Shown: in pieces, positions 1-10,281 of the stretch
Layout: each line of letters opens with the position of its first letter
Position numbering within the stretch: the first letter of the stretch is position 1
Assembly (NCBI GenBank): GCA_001949185.1
Contig: BDGG01000011.1
Span: forward strand, 84,145-131,248
From: Ramazzottius varieornatus
Lineage: Eukaryota; Tardigrada; Eutardigrada; Parachela; Ramazzottiidae
Direction of reading: 5' to 3'
Length of the DNA: 47,104 bases
Position numbers and translations under genes: made by a program
Notes under the pieces: generated by a model
Database searches by the model: none
What the model was told of the DNA's origin: nothing
Seen by the model: only the letters and a program-made list of their open reading frames with translations

Positions 1-89
1 GCCGCTCTCTTCAGCCTCTCCCTCACAGTATCTGGTTTCGGATCATCAACAACGGTGAATCTTTTGGGTGTCATCTTCGCACAGATGAT
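1..89 (-). CDS. Partial internal exon of a gene leaving the left edge
   Basis: On the minus strand a strong 3' splice site lies just upstream: a long pyrimidine tract ending in CCTCCCTCAG at about 100-90. After it an open frame runs to the window edge, reading IICAKMTPKRFTVVDDPKPD and then basic residues (RERLKRA). The stretch is lysine- and arginine-rich, as in a cytoplasmic tail or linker. I do not recognise the protein. The reading frame is inferred only from the absence of stops over about 29 codons, so another frame is possible. The rest of the gene lies outside the window, and I see no convincing upstream exon between 100 and 800. Confidence 0.4.
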   Translation of the reverse strand, partial: MICAKMTPKRFTVVDDPKPDTVRERLKRA

Positions 90-97
90 CTGAGGGA

Positions 98-865
98 GGA
101 AAAGGAAGCAGTTTAAAACGAAGGTAATTCACCTAATGAAGGCTACAAACAGGAGTATCAATCAAACGTAAGCGTGCGACTTAGCCAATCAACCTGATAA
201 CAGCAAAGGACAATCAAACGAAGGCCAACTGACGGATACCTGACGTAAGCCGATACGTCGTGGTACATTGATACGTTATTGCGGTGGGGCGTGACTAAGA
301 ACCCCAAGGCTGAATGCTGATTGGGTGCTTTAGTGGTGAATCCTGTGCGCCAGGCAAACAAATCCTCCGTGATGACGTCACACGTTTCACGTGACTGATA
401 GCAATCACTAATCAAACCTTTCGAAATGCTGAAACGAATAATCCTGCAGGAATAGAGGCTCAATCCCTGAGAAATGCTCAACCAACGTGAATCCTTTTTC
501 ACCTCGTGCTCAGCATTCCTCGGGGATTCCGAGCATCCATTTGGAGATTGCCGTCGACCCCATAACCCATGGGGCGCATGCAGCTTTAGATCTCCAACAA
601 CACTAGAGCCCTGCAACATGCAGCACGTTCTGCACTGCATATTTTACTGCAATCCAGTGCAGTTGCAGTCGCCAGTTCAAGTCTTATGTGAAGTTGTGGT
701 GAAGAAGTCTGGTATAAGACAAACCCGTTGAGATTATTAAAATCATTTGCGGCGTAAAGCTGGACCGTAAGCAACATAACACAAATCTAAACCTGCGGTG
801 TAGCTCGAACCGGCAGTTGAACAATCGCATTGTGTGTGGTGCCACCCTATACCACAGCTATTTTT
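98..865. other. No gene recognised
   Basis: The region has several overlapping open frames on both strands (for example 158-640 minus). None shows a recognisable domain, a signal peptide or plausible splice partners. I treat it as intergenic or intronic to the gene at the left edge. Confidence 0.4.
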
Positions 866-923
866 GGGGTGGCCCACTCCATAAACCCAAAATGATGTGG
901 CCCACTCGATAACCTCTCCCTCG
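866..923. repeat. One end of a TA-flanked inverted-repeat element
   Basis: Read on the minus strand from 923, it begins CGAGGGAGAGGTTATC, then GAGTGGGCCAC at element position 17 and again at position 45. It is followed by TA at 924-925. The layout matches the terminal repeats of the elements at 10824-10978, 25588-25742 and 25475-26199. I did not find a clean opposite end within 400 bp, so this is a solo or truncated terminus. Confidence 0.6.
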
Positions 924-1289
924 TATCGCTAAGGCATCTAAGAGGTAAAAGAACTGAGATTCGACCGTAACATCGGATTCCACAGAGTTCACGGTAAATT
1001 AGGAACACTTTTGCTTCTTATCGGTGCGTTGTTTACGATTACTCAGCAAAACTGTACGATTCAGTTTTGCTGAGTGAGTCACTCGGAAAGGCGACAGCAG
1101 CGCCTCTTGTGGCCTCTCTACTATTTTATGCTCAGGCTTTTCAACATGGAATGCGATCATTTTCCAGATCGGGCATCTCATCTTGAGCATCTGAATTTTT
1201 CTCTGCTAATAACCTGTGCACAGACATACAAAAAGATATTCTCTAGCGTTTCATCGGAAAACTTTACGGAAATAGTGGATAGTTAGCGA

Positions 1290-1335
1290 AAAAACTGACT
1301 CGCCCACTCCATAACTCCAAAGTGGTGTGGCCCAA
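1290..1335. repeat. Truncated second copy of the same terminal motif pair
   Basis: The stretch holds CGCCCACTCCATAACTCC and then GTGGTGTGGCCCA. This is the same dyad motif and spacing as 866-923, in the same orientation, but broken before its CCCTCG end. Its last bases run directly into the open frame of the receptor relic that follows, so it marks a breakpoint. Confidence 0.5.
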
Positions 1336-2004
1336 CACACAATCATCTGTCTTGACCGCTGGCTCGGCTTCGTCGCCCCAATCTGCTACCGCCAACGGAA
1401 GACTGTCAAAAGCGGAGTCATTTCTACCTTTTTTGCGGTTGTCTTCACCCATGTCTGGTTGCTGCCTCTGTACATTGCCGATGTTCAACATGCGAAACCA
1501 CCAAGAAGCTACTGTGACAGTATCGAAATATGGCCGGTTCATCGCACTATAGTTCGCATCACCACGGCGTTCATACTACAAGTCATCACTTATTTCTCGT
1601 ACCCGCTTTTGATGTACTTGATTTGGCGTCACCGTCAGAAGATCATGACGATTCAAGCCATTAAAAACGAGCCGGAAGGGACCACCAACCAAAGTGCGGC
1701 AACGCTATATGGACGGTGCAGAACGACGACCCTTGCGAGTGCCAAGAAACCTGCTGTGAGGAGAAAGAGGACGCGGCTGGTTCTGTGGCTGATCTTCACG
1801 CAATTCATCCTGTGGGCACCTACCAATGTGACCAGTGTACTTCTGGGAAGTGTCACGTTACGCTACTTGCAAGACGCAAATTCGATCAGCCACTGTTTGG
1901 GTGGCTTCGTGCTGATTGCCGATGCGATCATCATACTGCATTTTTTACCTGAATTGCGAAGTCTGATGCTGGTTCATGTGCGGGAAAAATGCCGCTTGTG
2001 GTGA
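1327..2004 (+). pseudogene. Class A (rhodopsin-type) GPCR, 5'-truncated at TM3
   Basis: The frame starts within transmembrane helix 3 at ICLDRWLGF, the DRY-box position. It continues through TM4 (ISTFFAVVFTHVWLLPLYIA), a loop with a Cys (SYCDS), and TM5 (ITTAFILQVITYFSYPLLMY). A long basic third intracellular loop follows, then TM6 (LVLWLIFTQFILWAP), TM7 (GGFVLIADAIIILHFL) and a short tail ending KCRLW. DRY is DRW here, and the NPxxY motif of TM7 is not recognisable. TM1, TM2 and the N-terminus are absent, and the open frame begins on a truncated inverted-repeat element. It could be the last exon of a gene with a distant first exon, but I found no TM1-2 exon upstream and a truncated copy is more likely. 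The ligand class cannot be judged. Confidence 0.6.
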
Positions 2005-2403
2005 CGGTTGGCACCTCGGACTGGATTTTGTGTGGCCTAAAAGGATCCGCTAAAATTTTTGTTTGTTAGACGTATACCATTAGAATATCGAAGGGCCTTT
2101 TGTGTCAGGACTATTGAAGGACAGACAACAAGAAGAAATATTTTTTGAGACCTTGTGTCTTCTTGAACCCAATCGACTTCATCAAAGAGCACTTCACGGT
2201 CGCTGCACCTGGTGTTCTGATTGAGCAAGATATCAAGATACAGCCGGCGAAAGCCGGTTCGCACAAATCCATAGCCAAAGCTCTAGAAGCTACTACTTTT
2301 TAAAACAGTAAAAGGGACTTTAGTGCTGTGCGGTTCTAAGTGTCGGAGTTTGTTTACCCGCACATGAAGATCTTCATGCACCGCAGGAGAGAATAATAAA
2401 TTG

Positions 2404-3110
2404 ATGATTCTGTCTCGTCATACAGTACAGCTGCTTCCCTTCGGGAAGGCGGTTTTACCCGATGGTTATCAAACCCTTGCCGCCAAGGCAAAGCGGGACA
2501 TACTATGGAGTCACATCCAGAACATCACCTACGACATGGACCACCAGCCCACCGAACCATACAACATGGCCAACGCCACCAAGATAATTGTCACCAATCT
2601 TCCTTGTGCAGGCCTTCATGCGCACCTCAGATGAGATGCCGACAAGGCGCCCTCGAGTGGTCCACACATACGGGACAGTCTGCAAGGTCGAACTGATTAT
2701 CTATCCGAACTCAAGTTACACTGGGATATTCCAGTCGGGCGGGATCGGCCTGGCTCGATTGTCCATGGCCAAGCTAACGCGCAAGAGTTTCATCCAGGGT
2801 TTAGCTTTGAAAATATTCATTGACGGGAATCCTTCACAAAATTTGCACGTGCTCAGTAGTCCCGACGGACAGTATCCTGATAGAAACTACTTCGCCAAAT
2901 CAGCAATTTTGCGAAGTTTCCGAAATATTATCCCTCAAGCCACAAGCGAGGATCCTGGAACGGTCGCTGCAGCGACGGCGTTCGCCGCTTCACTGAACAA
3001 GTTACCAGGGAAGATAGAAGACAATCCGGAAAGCGTTAACGTTGTGACTCTTGTCGACTTGCGACTCCAACCTCAACGGGTTGCCTTCCTCCCAGGACAT
3101 GCTACAGCTG
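2404..3110 (+). pseudogene. Conserved extracellular-type domain, unassigned, frame-shifted
   Basis: Two frames join here. The first (2404-2590) reads LLPFGKAVLPDGYQ, DILWSHIQN and EPYNMANATK. The second (2612 onward) reads RPRVVHTYGTVCKVELII, GGIGLARLSMAKL, GLALKIFIDGNPSQNLHV, SPDGQYPDRNYFAKS, then VVTLVDLRLQPQRVAFLP. The pattern of arginine-rich G-x-LRLS, then PG-x-ALK-x-x-DG-PS-NLH, then F-N-N-IP resembles a family of secreted proteins that I associate only weakly with catalase-like or heme-type folds; I make no functional claim. The switch of frame at about 2590-2611 is either a 22-nt remnant ending in CCTTGTGCAG, which looks like a relic acceptor, or an indel. The second frame runs without a break into WD40 sequence, which is unexpected. 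Confidence 0.4.
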
Positions 3111-3343
3111 TTAATGGACTGACTTATTCCAAAGTAAGTCCACGAAACCCGTGCCTCATTGAACAAAATATCTGTGTAACAGGTGTGAAACTCGGTGCAG
3201 AAAATCGCTTCGGAAATCGCTTCGGAGATCGCTCCCATTCCGAAGCGATTTCGATTTAACATGCATTCATCTCTTGGTCACGTAAGGGTTGCGCTGTTCG
3301 AGTGCTTTATTGCGCATGGCGTTCCAGAAAAGCGTGGTGACTA

Positions 3344-3597
3344 CAATAATAACGCTCACTTCTAAAATACGTCACACTGACGAGCTTTTTAATCGGGAGA
3401 GTGCAGTGAGATCTGAATCTACTTCAGGAGACTGAAGTAATCGTAGAAAAGACCAAGAATAGCGCTCTGCAACACGGCAAACTGTCACATGGCAGTGTTA
3501 TAACGCACATTTGTGCCGAACGCAATCCCCCCACTGATTGGCTTCAGCTTGTAGTAATCGCCCGTGTGACGTGTTATAGAAGTGAGGACTATTACTG
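3344..3597. mobile_element. TA-flanked MITE, family D copy 1
   Basis: Terminal inverted repeats of about 35 bp start CAATAATAACGCTCACTTC at the left; the right end reads GAAGTGAGGACTATTACTG. TA dinucleotides flank at 3342-3343 and 3598-3599. It shares its ends with 42874-43125. The CAGT-type tip and TA target suggest the Tc1/mariner superfamily. It lies between the first two EED-like exons, so it probably sat in an intron. Confidence 0.75.
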
Positions 3598-3919
3598 TAG
3601 TGAGTAACTTACCTGTTACGGTCCTCATTCTTTGGCAGTTCTTCGGCCATGTCCTTCCACTTGATGAACGCCTGTTTCTGATGCTCGTGTTTGCGGAGGG
3701 TGCCGAAATTTGCCCTCATTCGAATATTCCAGGCTCCGCCAGCTTTTCTTCTTTCCGGATCCAAAAAACACCATCCGACTATGGAGCATCAAGTACCTGA
3801 CATGTCTGGCCGTCTTCGGTAGCGCCCAAGGCCACAGGGCAGAAATCATCTCTCTCGACGTCGATATCTTCGGGGCCTACATCGTTTCCGGGTCTTGCGA
3901 CTCGACCATCAAGATGTGG

Positions 3920-3960
3920 AACCCGAACACGTAGCCTGTTCCAACCCGAACACGTAGCCT
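3920..3960 (+). repeat. 23-bp tandem duplication in the EED-like relic
   Basis: The 18-mer AACCCGAACACGTAGCCT occurs at 3920-3937 and again at 3943-3960. The copy introduces a stop after MWNPNT. In the shifted frame downstream the sequence VALLEKVGVHAITSYQ still looks coding, so the duplication probably broke the gene. Confidence 0.7.
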
Positions 3961-4339
3961 TACTGGAAAAAGTGGGGGTACACGCAATTACATCGTACCA
4001 AAAACCCGCTACGGTCATATTCACAGAAACGAACCGTGTAAAAACCGAGACTACGCTCCTACCTGCATACCAGAAGTCGGACGTTTAGCTGGGTTACGTT
4101 GTATGCAGGTGTGTGCCTGCTCGTGCGACTTGTTCGCCGAGCTTCACGTTGGTGTTTTATATTATCTTGTAGGTTCCATCAGATTGTTTCTCCGTGCCAG
4201 TTTTCGACAGACGGAAGACTGTTGATAGGCGGCAGTGATGATGGCATCTGCCACGTATTCCGAAGGTCCGACTCGCCAACGGGAAAAAGAAGCCAGGCAG
4301 CAGTCAGTGTGTTCGGGGCGGAAGATTCGTGACCGATGA

Positions 4340-4785
4340 CGAGACGACCTGGACGATGATTTCACAGAATGATGGACACCAAAAAGAGGCCTTTCCGGTC
4401 TCAGTCTTGTAAATAGAGAACTACTAATTTTCGGAACACACTTTGTGATGTTTTGTCCATCGAGTTTAAGAAATCAGCTTTTACTCTTCGAGACTGTTGT
4501 TTCAATGGGCGAAAGGCCGAAGAACTTGTGCTTGAGAACAGTTCATGGTCGGAAATCAAAGATTAGTTACAGTGCGGTGCAGCAAACTTTGTGCGGCTTA
4601 CTGTTACGTTTAATCAAAAATTTAAATCAAGTTTTTCTTCCATAACAGCGACTGATTTTTTACAACAGCTCATTCTACATCAATTGGAATGAGTGTTTGT
4701 TTCCGAACAAAAATTTTCGGGCTGCAAACTCGGCCTGAAGTGTCGGTGCCAAAGAGACGTTCGAGATAAGAACGAATAATCTCGT
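4340..4785. other. No gene recognised
   Basis: The stretch is AT-rich, with short frames only and no splice-consistent coding sequence. It presumably lies downstream of the EED-like relic. Confidence 0.4.
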
Positions 4786-4792
4786 ATGCATA

Positions 4793-4935
4793 CTGTAATG
4801 CTTCATGAACTACGCGAAGCACGTCATCGTTTGCAACAGACATCCCTTAGGGGGTTGGTAGGGCGAAATTTTTGGGCCGGGGTTCAACTGTACACGTATG
4901 ATGACGTGCTTCGCCAAGTTCATGAAGCATCACAG
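4793..4935. mobile_element. Short palindromic MITE
   Basis: Arms of about 38 bp (4793-4830 and 4898-4935) pair with few mismatches. The left arm starts CTGTAATGCTTCATGAAC and the right arm ends GTTCATGAAGCATCACAG. TA precedes the left end at 4791-4792 and TT follows the right. The CTGT...ACAG tips and TA target fit the same broad class as the other TA-flanked elements here. Confidence 0.7.
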
Positions 4936-4939
4936 TTTA

Positions 4940-5685
4940 ATCAGGATGAACCGTGCTTTCACGGAGGAGCCCGAACGGTCTCCAAAAGATGCACCGCACT
5001 GTAAGCGTACCAAGCATACGGCTGCCTACCAGTTACCGTCGAAAACTTGCCTTGAAAAACGTAGCGAATATTAACGCAGTTTGCGGGTGATTCCGGAATT
5101 TCCGATTAAACTTGCATAAACAGGCAAACCTTCTGCAGAGCTTGAGTTTCAAAACCGGTCCGGGAGGGTCGCTGTTCTTGGGTGCGTTGCCATCGAATTA
5201 CTTCCGAAGAAATCATAAGTCGATATTTGTCCTATATTGCTCGATCACCTCCCCGATGCAATCAAATCACTTTTGCAACGAGGAATCAGAATGGCACTGT
5301 CATATTTGACTAAAAAGCACCAATGCCAAACCTGAAACACCTCAGACGAGCGCCAGGCGATGAGAGTGTCGCAGAAATATCCGCCGGCTTACTTCCGGAG
5401 ACTTACTGCAGTGCCACACCCGGCGTTGCGACATCCCCTGGCGAAAAGTCATTGTCTAGTGATCGCGGAAGTTTAGTGATTACTGTCCAAGGGCAAAAGT
5501 TGCCTCCGTTAGAACATGAGGCTTAGCGGTAAAAATTGTTATGTAGTCGCATTTGTTAAACGAGTCAATTTTTACTATGAAACAACGCTACCTAGTACGG
5601 CAAAAGTCACTCCACTCTCTTCAGTGTTCTCTGCCTTCTTCAACCCATTCGGAATCTCCCAGTACCCTCGACCTAGACAACTTCA
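4940..5685. other. No gene recognised
   Basis: A few open frames of 65-90 codons occur (for example 5323-5526 plus), without motifs or splice partners that I can support. Confidence 0.35.
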
Positions 5686-5689
5686 CCAC

Positions 5690-6437
5690 GAAGTTCCTTG
5701 TTGTCCTTGCCCTCGTCGGCTTCGCCGCTGCCCAGTCCGGCAACAATAACAACTTCCAAGGTCAGTTTGTCTGGGACTTGCTGAAGCCTGCTCTGACTGC
5801 CGGGGAAGGTGCAGAGCCTCTTGGCTTCTGTTGATGGCAAAAGCTAACCCACCTACAACGAAATCCCCCAAAACCAACTTTGCGTGCAATGGTCGCAACG
5901 GCTTCCACGCCGACGTTGACGCCCAATGCCAGGTCTTCCACCGATGCCACCTTCATCGGGAATATGACTTCATACCTGTGCGTTAACTCCATCGTCTTCA
6001 ACCAGATCACCTTGATTTGCGACGCCTGGTACAACGTTGACTGCGCCAACTCTGCCCAGTACGAGACATACGCCAACAGCCGCCTCTACACCGACCTTCC
6101 CATCTTCGATACTCCTCCCGCTGACTACCTGACTCTAGCCCAACGAGCTGCCCAGCAGGCCGCTGAAGTGCAGGCCGCCGGTGGTCAACAAAAAACCCAG
6201 AGCGCCTGAGCCCAACGTACCCCGACCAGCAGCGGAACCAACTCCAACCGAGCCAGCGCCAGCCGAACTACCACCAAGAAGCGCGGTGCAGCCTCGCTAG
6301 CTGGCCGCAGCGACCGGTCTGACAACCAAAGCAGCGACAACATTGAACAAGTCGATCAGCCCGCCGAACAGCCCGCCGAACAGCCCGCCGAACAGCCCGC
6401 CGAACAGCCCGCCGAACAGCCCGCCGAACGAAATTAG
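5690..6437 (+). pseudogene. Secreted type-2 chitin-binding (peritrophin-A) protein, pseudogene
   Basis: The order of parts is a signal peptide (KFLVVLALVGFAAAQS at 5690-5740), one CBM14/peritrophin-A domain (FACNGRNGFHADVDAQCQVF, then LCVNSIVFNQITLICDAWYN and VDC), an Ala/Gln-rich stretch (TLAQRAAQQAAEVQAAGG), and a Ser/Thr-basic tail ending in six perfect QPAE repeats. Such proteins bind chitin in cuticle or gut lining. Decay is clear. The start codon position is ACG before KFLVV. The frame changes after ALTAGE (about 5797), an in-frame stop follows VDGKS (5846), the frame changes again before TNFAC and once more after QVFHRC (about 5950). A TGA at 6207-6209 separates AGGQQKTQSA from the tail. 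The tail is still in frame with the domain up to TAG at 6435-6437, so the damage is recent. Confidence 0.75.
6357..6428 (+). repeat. 12-bp minisatellite encoding QPAE
   Basis: Six identical copies of CAGCCCGCCGAA follow one another without a mismatch, in frame with the chitin-binding pseudogene. The perfect identity suggests recent expansion by slippage. Confidence 0.9.
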
Positions 6438-6439
6438 AT

Positions 6440-7220
6440 AGTGTGGCACTGAAATTGCCAACCGCGAGTAGCTCTCTAGAAACATAATCTCTCCACTGCC
6501 GTTAGCAGCCACCGCCAAATTTTACCTTTCAGTTCGCACTAACTTCCGTTTTTTGCTATGTTCAAGTTCGAATGTACCGTCTCTGGTCAGAAATTCTGCT
6601 CGACGACCTTGAAATGCTTTGAAGTAAATCTGACCGTTCAAGCTCTGTAGGCCTTTACAGTAGAGTTTCGCATTCTCATGATGAAAAATCATGATGGCAG
6701 ACTTCCTAGCCGCATTGACTAGTTCGCGCACCACATTGCAGGTCGCAGGAGTTGGTAATACAGGTCCTTGGGTCGCTGCGTAACATCACCGGACAAAACA
6801 GGCATCTTGACGCGTGGCGCTTTTCCTCCGGTTTCAGCGCTAAAACACCCAGGACACAACTTGTGGTACATACTGGCAAGTGGTCAAGACCAACGGGTGG
6901 GCCGAGAGTAAACTAACCCCCGGGGGGTTGGAGGGAGGGAGGATCTTTTGTTCAACTCCATACTGTATACTGTTGCTAGTTTAGTACGGTCCATAACCTT
7001 TGTGCGGGTAGCCGTGAAAATTTTTAGGAAAAGCACAAGTTGGTTCATAGGGAATGGATGGAGCCATCGTGTCCGACATAGCGGACTCGGTAGAGAATGT
7101 ATAGAATGCGAGTAAAAATATCCTGTTACTTGGATCAACTCGCGCGCCATTTTACAGCTTGGAGTTTGCGCTGAAGAAAAGTTACGTACACCGATTGTAA
7201 CGCACATTGACTTTCCGGCA
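6440..7220. other. No gene recognised
   Basis: Short frames only. I see no splice signals that join into a recognisable protein. Confidence 0.4.
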
Positions 7221-7224
7221 CTTA

Positions 7225-7964
7225 CAGCCTGAGGCGGCCAAGTGACTACCACTTGATCAAAGCGCTATGAGAAAATCAGTTTAGGTCTTATCGTCCGCTC
7301 CTCCACACATCCCAAGGAAATTTTAAAGCTATCTCCACTGAAATAAGGCAGATTCACATCGGTTGAGAAATAGTCTGGGAAAGTTGATCGGCGTGACTTC
7401 CGGGGGGAAAGATACCTTTTCATGATCAAAACCGTACTTTTAAAATTCCGTATTCGGTTATGAAGCCCCAGCTTGATCTCAACGCACGTGAGACTATGAA
7501 GCTTGTAATTTAAAACCAAATAGTACCATGAAATAGCCAAACAAACTTGGCAAGAAAATTACAACTGTTGAATTTGGCCATTTTTCCGGGAATTTCCCCT
7601 TTGCGGCAAAAATTTTTGCTCTTGCCTCAAACGGTAGACTCATGCTTTCGACAATTTTTCATGTGGCAAGGACCTTGTTCTATTTGTTTTAAATAAGATC
7701 ACCGCAGGCCGTCAACTGCAAACTCAGAAATGAATTTTGGAGATGGACTCCGAAAACCACGGAAGTTGTTCGCAGTTTCCACTGTTCTCCATGCCTGGTT
7801 TCACGCCGATTTCGACTTCCACTGGGTAGATTTCAAACTATTTATTTCTCAGGAGGTTGCAAAAAGAATTCTAGACCAAAGAAAATCAGTTTCGAAGTAG
7901 CGCAGAAACCTGGTCGAATATGCTTTAATTTTATAGGTGGTAGTCACTTGGCCGCCTCGGGCTG
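7225..7964. mobile_element. Non-autonomous TIR element with TA target site
   Basis: A 28-bp terminal inverted repeat begins CAGCCTGAGGCGGCCAAG at the left. The right end repeats it in reverse with one mismatch. TA flanks both ends (7223-7224 and 7965-7966). The 740-bp interior has no transposase-like frame. It is most likely a deletion derivative of a Tc1/mariner-class element. Confidence 0.75.
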
Positions 7965-7969
7965 TACGA

Positions 7970-9700
7970 AGGGCCTCCGCTCCGCTCGCCCCAAAAACGG
8001 AGCGCACAGACCGATTTAAAGTCTTCGCGCTAAACTTACAGTGGCTCTAGTAGGGTCAAGTACCAAGGCTGATGCGGAAGCCTACTGCAAAAGATGGCCC
8101 GACCATGGACATCCTCGAGCTCATGTCAAATGCCTGGGTGCATTATCTACGTGATAATGTATTTATTTATAATGGTCAGCATACCAAGGTTGTATCTCCA
8201 TATCCGCCGTCAAGGCAAGCTCATATCGGAGTCAGCGCCTCTCTTGAAAGTAATGTCAACTACCGGCAACAGATGTGTCATTCACATCTCAGACAGACAG
8301 TCCACCCATCCCATTTCCATATCCACAGCGATGATCAGTCCTGTCGTATACATTTTTTCCGTCTACCCTTGAGAACCGGATGTGATAGCATGTCTTATTA
8401 AGCTCGATGAACGCCCCGGCAGCCATTTCATGTCAGCGCCCTTTGACGTGCGAAGTTAAGTACGAGCTATGAGGACGTTATGTTCTAGTCAAATGGGAAT
8501 CGAGTACTTTGCAGAGAGTTGCTGGCTCGGCTCCTACCTAGTTCTTTTTCAAATCGCCCATATTGCCCATACTGAATTATATGCCTGTGAATTATCTCTG
8601 CCAGAGAAAATAGGTCGCATCCATCCACACATATTCACAACAGCGTCATACTGCAGACCGACTTTGATATCGGCAGATTTGTTCTATTCCGAGTCTATCG
8701 GATCCGTGGACGTGGAATGCTGGATATTTAAAGGCCCAGCGCGACCTAAAAACGGCGATTTTGAAATAGCGTTTACCGATGTTTAGTAAGCCAATGTCCG
8801 CTCTCTGGTCTTCTATGAGAGGCAGCGGTTTCCACCTGCTAACTTTTTACGACCGGCATACGCCAACTATTTTACCCCCTTTTGCCATAGGTTAACAACT
8901 CCACGCTTGAATCCTCACGGGAAAATTCGACTGGGTTACTACTGGGTCCCACATAATCCAAAAATTTAATCCTGGACCAGACTAATGCTCGGACCTACAC
9001 TCAAATAGCGGAGTACGGTGATCAGAATGTTCATCCCACATGCTAGAAAATCTTGGAAAGAATAAACTGAAAATTATTGTCTTTAGCGATCATTGTGGTT
9101 AATGTTTTTGACTGGTAAGCGTCTTCACTTCCCATACCGGACATGGCGTTCTTCCTGAAATGTTCTGGTACGTGTATGCAATGCATTCCATACACATGCA
9201 TTGTATACATCTACTATTGCGGGTCAGCTCCATTATACTTCCTTGCTCGTTACTCCATCCAGTAATTCGCCATGTCCGGCTGCTAGCTCCTCCTGCTATC
9301 TGTTGGATATTGTTCCGCAAACATATGTTCACGTAGTCTTCTCGAATGAACATTCTCAATACACAATTTCATTCGCGCTCTTGGCATCTCGCGAATTTCT
9401 CAACCGCTACTCCACCCTTCATGCTCTTCTGCTTTTTGTATCTCAATAAAATGGGGTCTCTGAGCTTGCTAACGGGAGCGGTGCAGCTCAGACGAACAGG
9501 CGAAAGACTGATGTACCGCGCCGTCACTTCCTCCTTGGTACCACACCCAAACTGTACCACCTCGGGTCTAGCTGCATTGACGTCACCCGTCGATGCGATC
9601 AGACGACCTCAACATGCCAAAAAAATTCTTCCGCGTTCGCTTATCATGAATAGTTCATTAACCAACAAAAATCAAATGCAACGGTTTAACGATGTCCTAT
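7970..9700. other. No gene recognised; possible decayed coding pieces
   Basis: Frames at 8094-8372 (with a hydrophobic stretch IIYVIMYLFIMVSI) and 8469-8786 are open but match nothing I know. A 12-bp inverted pair (CCGGACATGGCG at about 9137 and its reverse at about 9270) lies in this stretch. Nothing here can be assigned. Confidence 0.3.
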
Positions 9701-9706
9701 TTTGAC

Positions 9707-10044
9707 TACGGCTTGTTAGGGAAGGCTCAGTGAAGTGCGGTGACTTATTTTCACACCATTCTTTACCGACTCAGGGAACACTTCGCTGACGCGGTGAAGA
9801 ACGGTGAACCATGGTGAAGGATGTGTATTCGCTCCATCGATTGATCCATTACTTGTACCTTCATCGATTGGTCGCACCCGAGTCAATCAATAAAGGCACA
9901 AGTAATCGATCAATCAATGGAGCGGATACTCATCCTTCACCATCGTCCACCGTTGTTCATCGCATCAGTGGAGTTTTCACTGAGTCAGTGAAGGATAGTG
10001 AAAATAATTCACCGCACTGTACCGAGCCTCCCGTACGGCTTGTT
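9707..10044. mobile_element. Long-TIR MITE with 11-bp target-site duplication
   Basis: The direct repeat TACGGCTTGTT occurs at 9707-9717 and 10034-10044 and encloses an element of about 316 bp (9718-10033). Its arms pair over roughly 140 bp each: AGTGCGGTGA near both tips, GTATTCGCTCCATCGATTGA against its reverse near the centre. The 9-11 bp duplication and long arms suggest a Mutator-like derivative. Confidence 0.75.
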
Positions 10045-10281
10045 TCATGGCAATCTTTGAGAGAAAACACTGCGCCGTATTAAAGCGTTCCGGCGAAAAC
10101 CTTGACTCCCACTGTGAAACGAGTGTCGAAGTTTTAGGCGTAAGTCAGTCAAAAGTATTCCGGTTACACAGCTCTTTTTCCAGTCAAGATCGGTCAAGAC
10201 ATGGTACACTGAAGTAAGAGGATACTGGGATGATGCTCGGCATGACCTCGGCATTCATGGAAAAATTATGGAGCTAAGCTC

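Larger units (their letters stand above)
3090..4332 (+). pseudogene. EED: EED-like (Polycomb PRC2) WD40 protein, decayed
   Basis: EED is the WD40 subunit of Polycomb repressive complex 2 and reads H3K27me3. Four pieces match it in order. The first is GHATAVNGLTY then PRNPCLI (3095-3165). The second (about 3758-3800) is NTIRLWSIKYLTCLAVFG. The third is GHRAEIISLDVDIFGAYIV then SCDSTIKMW (3832-3925). The fourth, C-terminal, is CQFSTDGRLLIGGSDDGICHVF (4190-4265). The second and third pieces are diagnostic, matching the EED order of RLW-I-T, VAVFGG, EGHR-E-V, S-D--G. Breaks include a stop after the third blade, a 23-bp tandem duplication at 3920-3960, lost middle blades and a TA-flanked element (3344-3597) between the first two pieces. 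No ATG or complete propeller can be assembled. It is most likely a dead duplicate. Confidence 0.55.

Noticed and set aside
158-640. A 160-codon frame on the minus strand
   Set aside because: No domain, no splice partners, and biased composition. Length alone is not convincing at this base composition.
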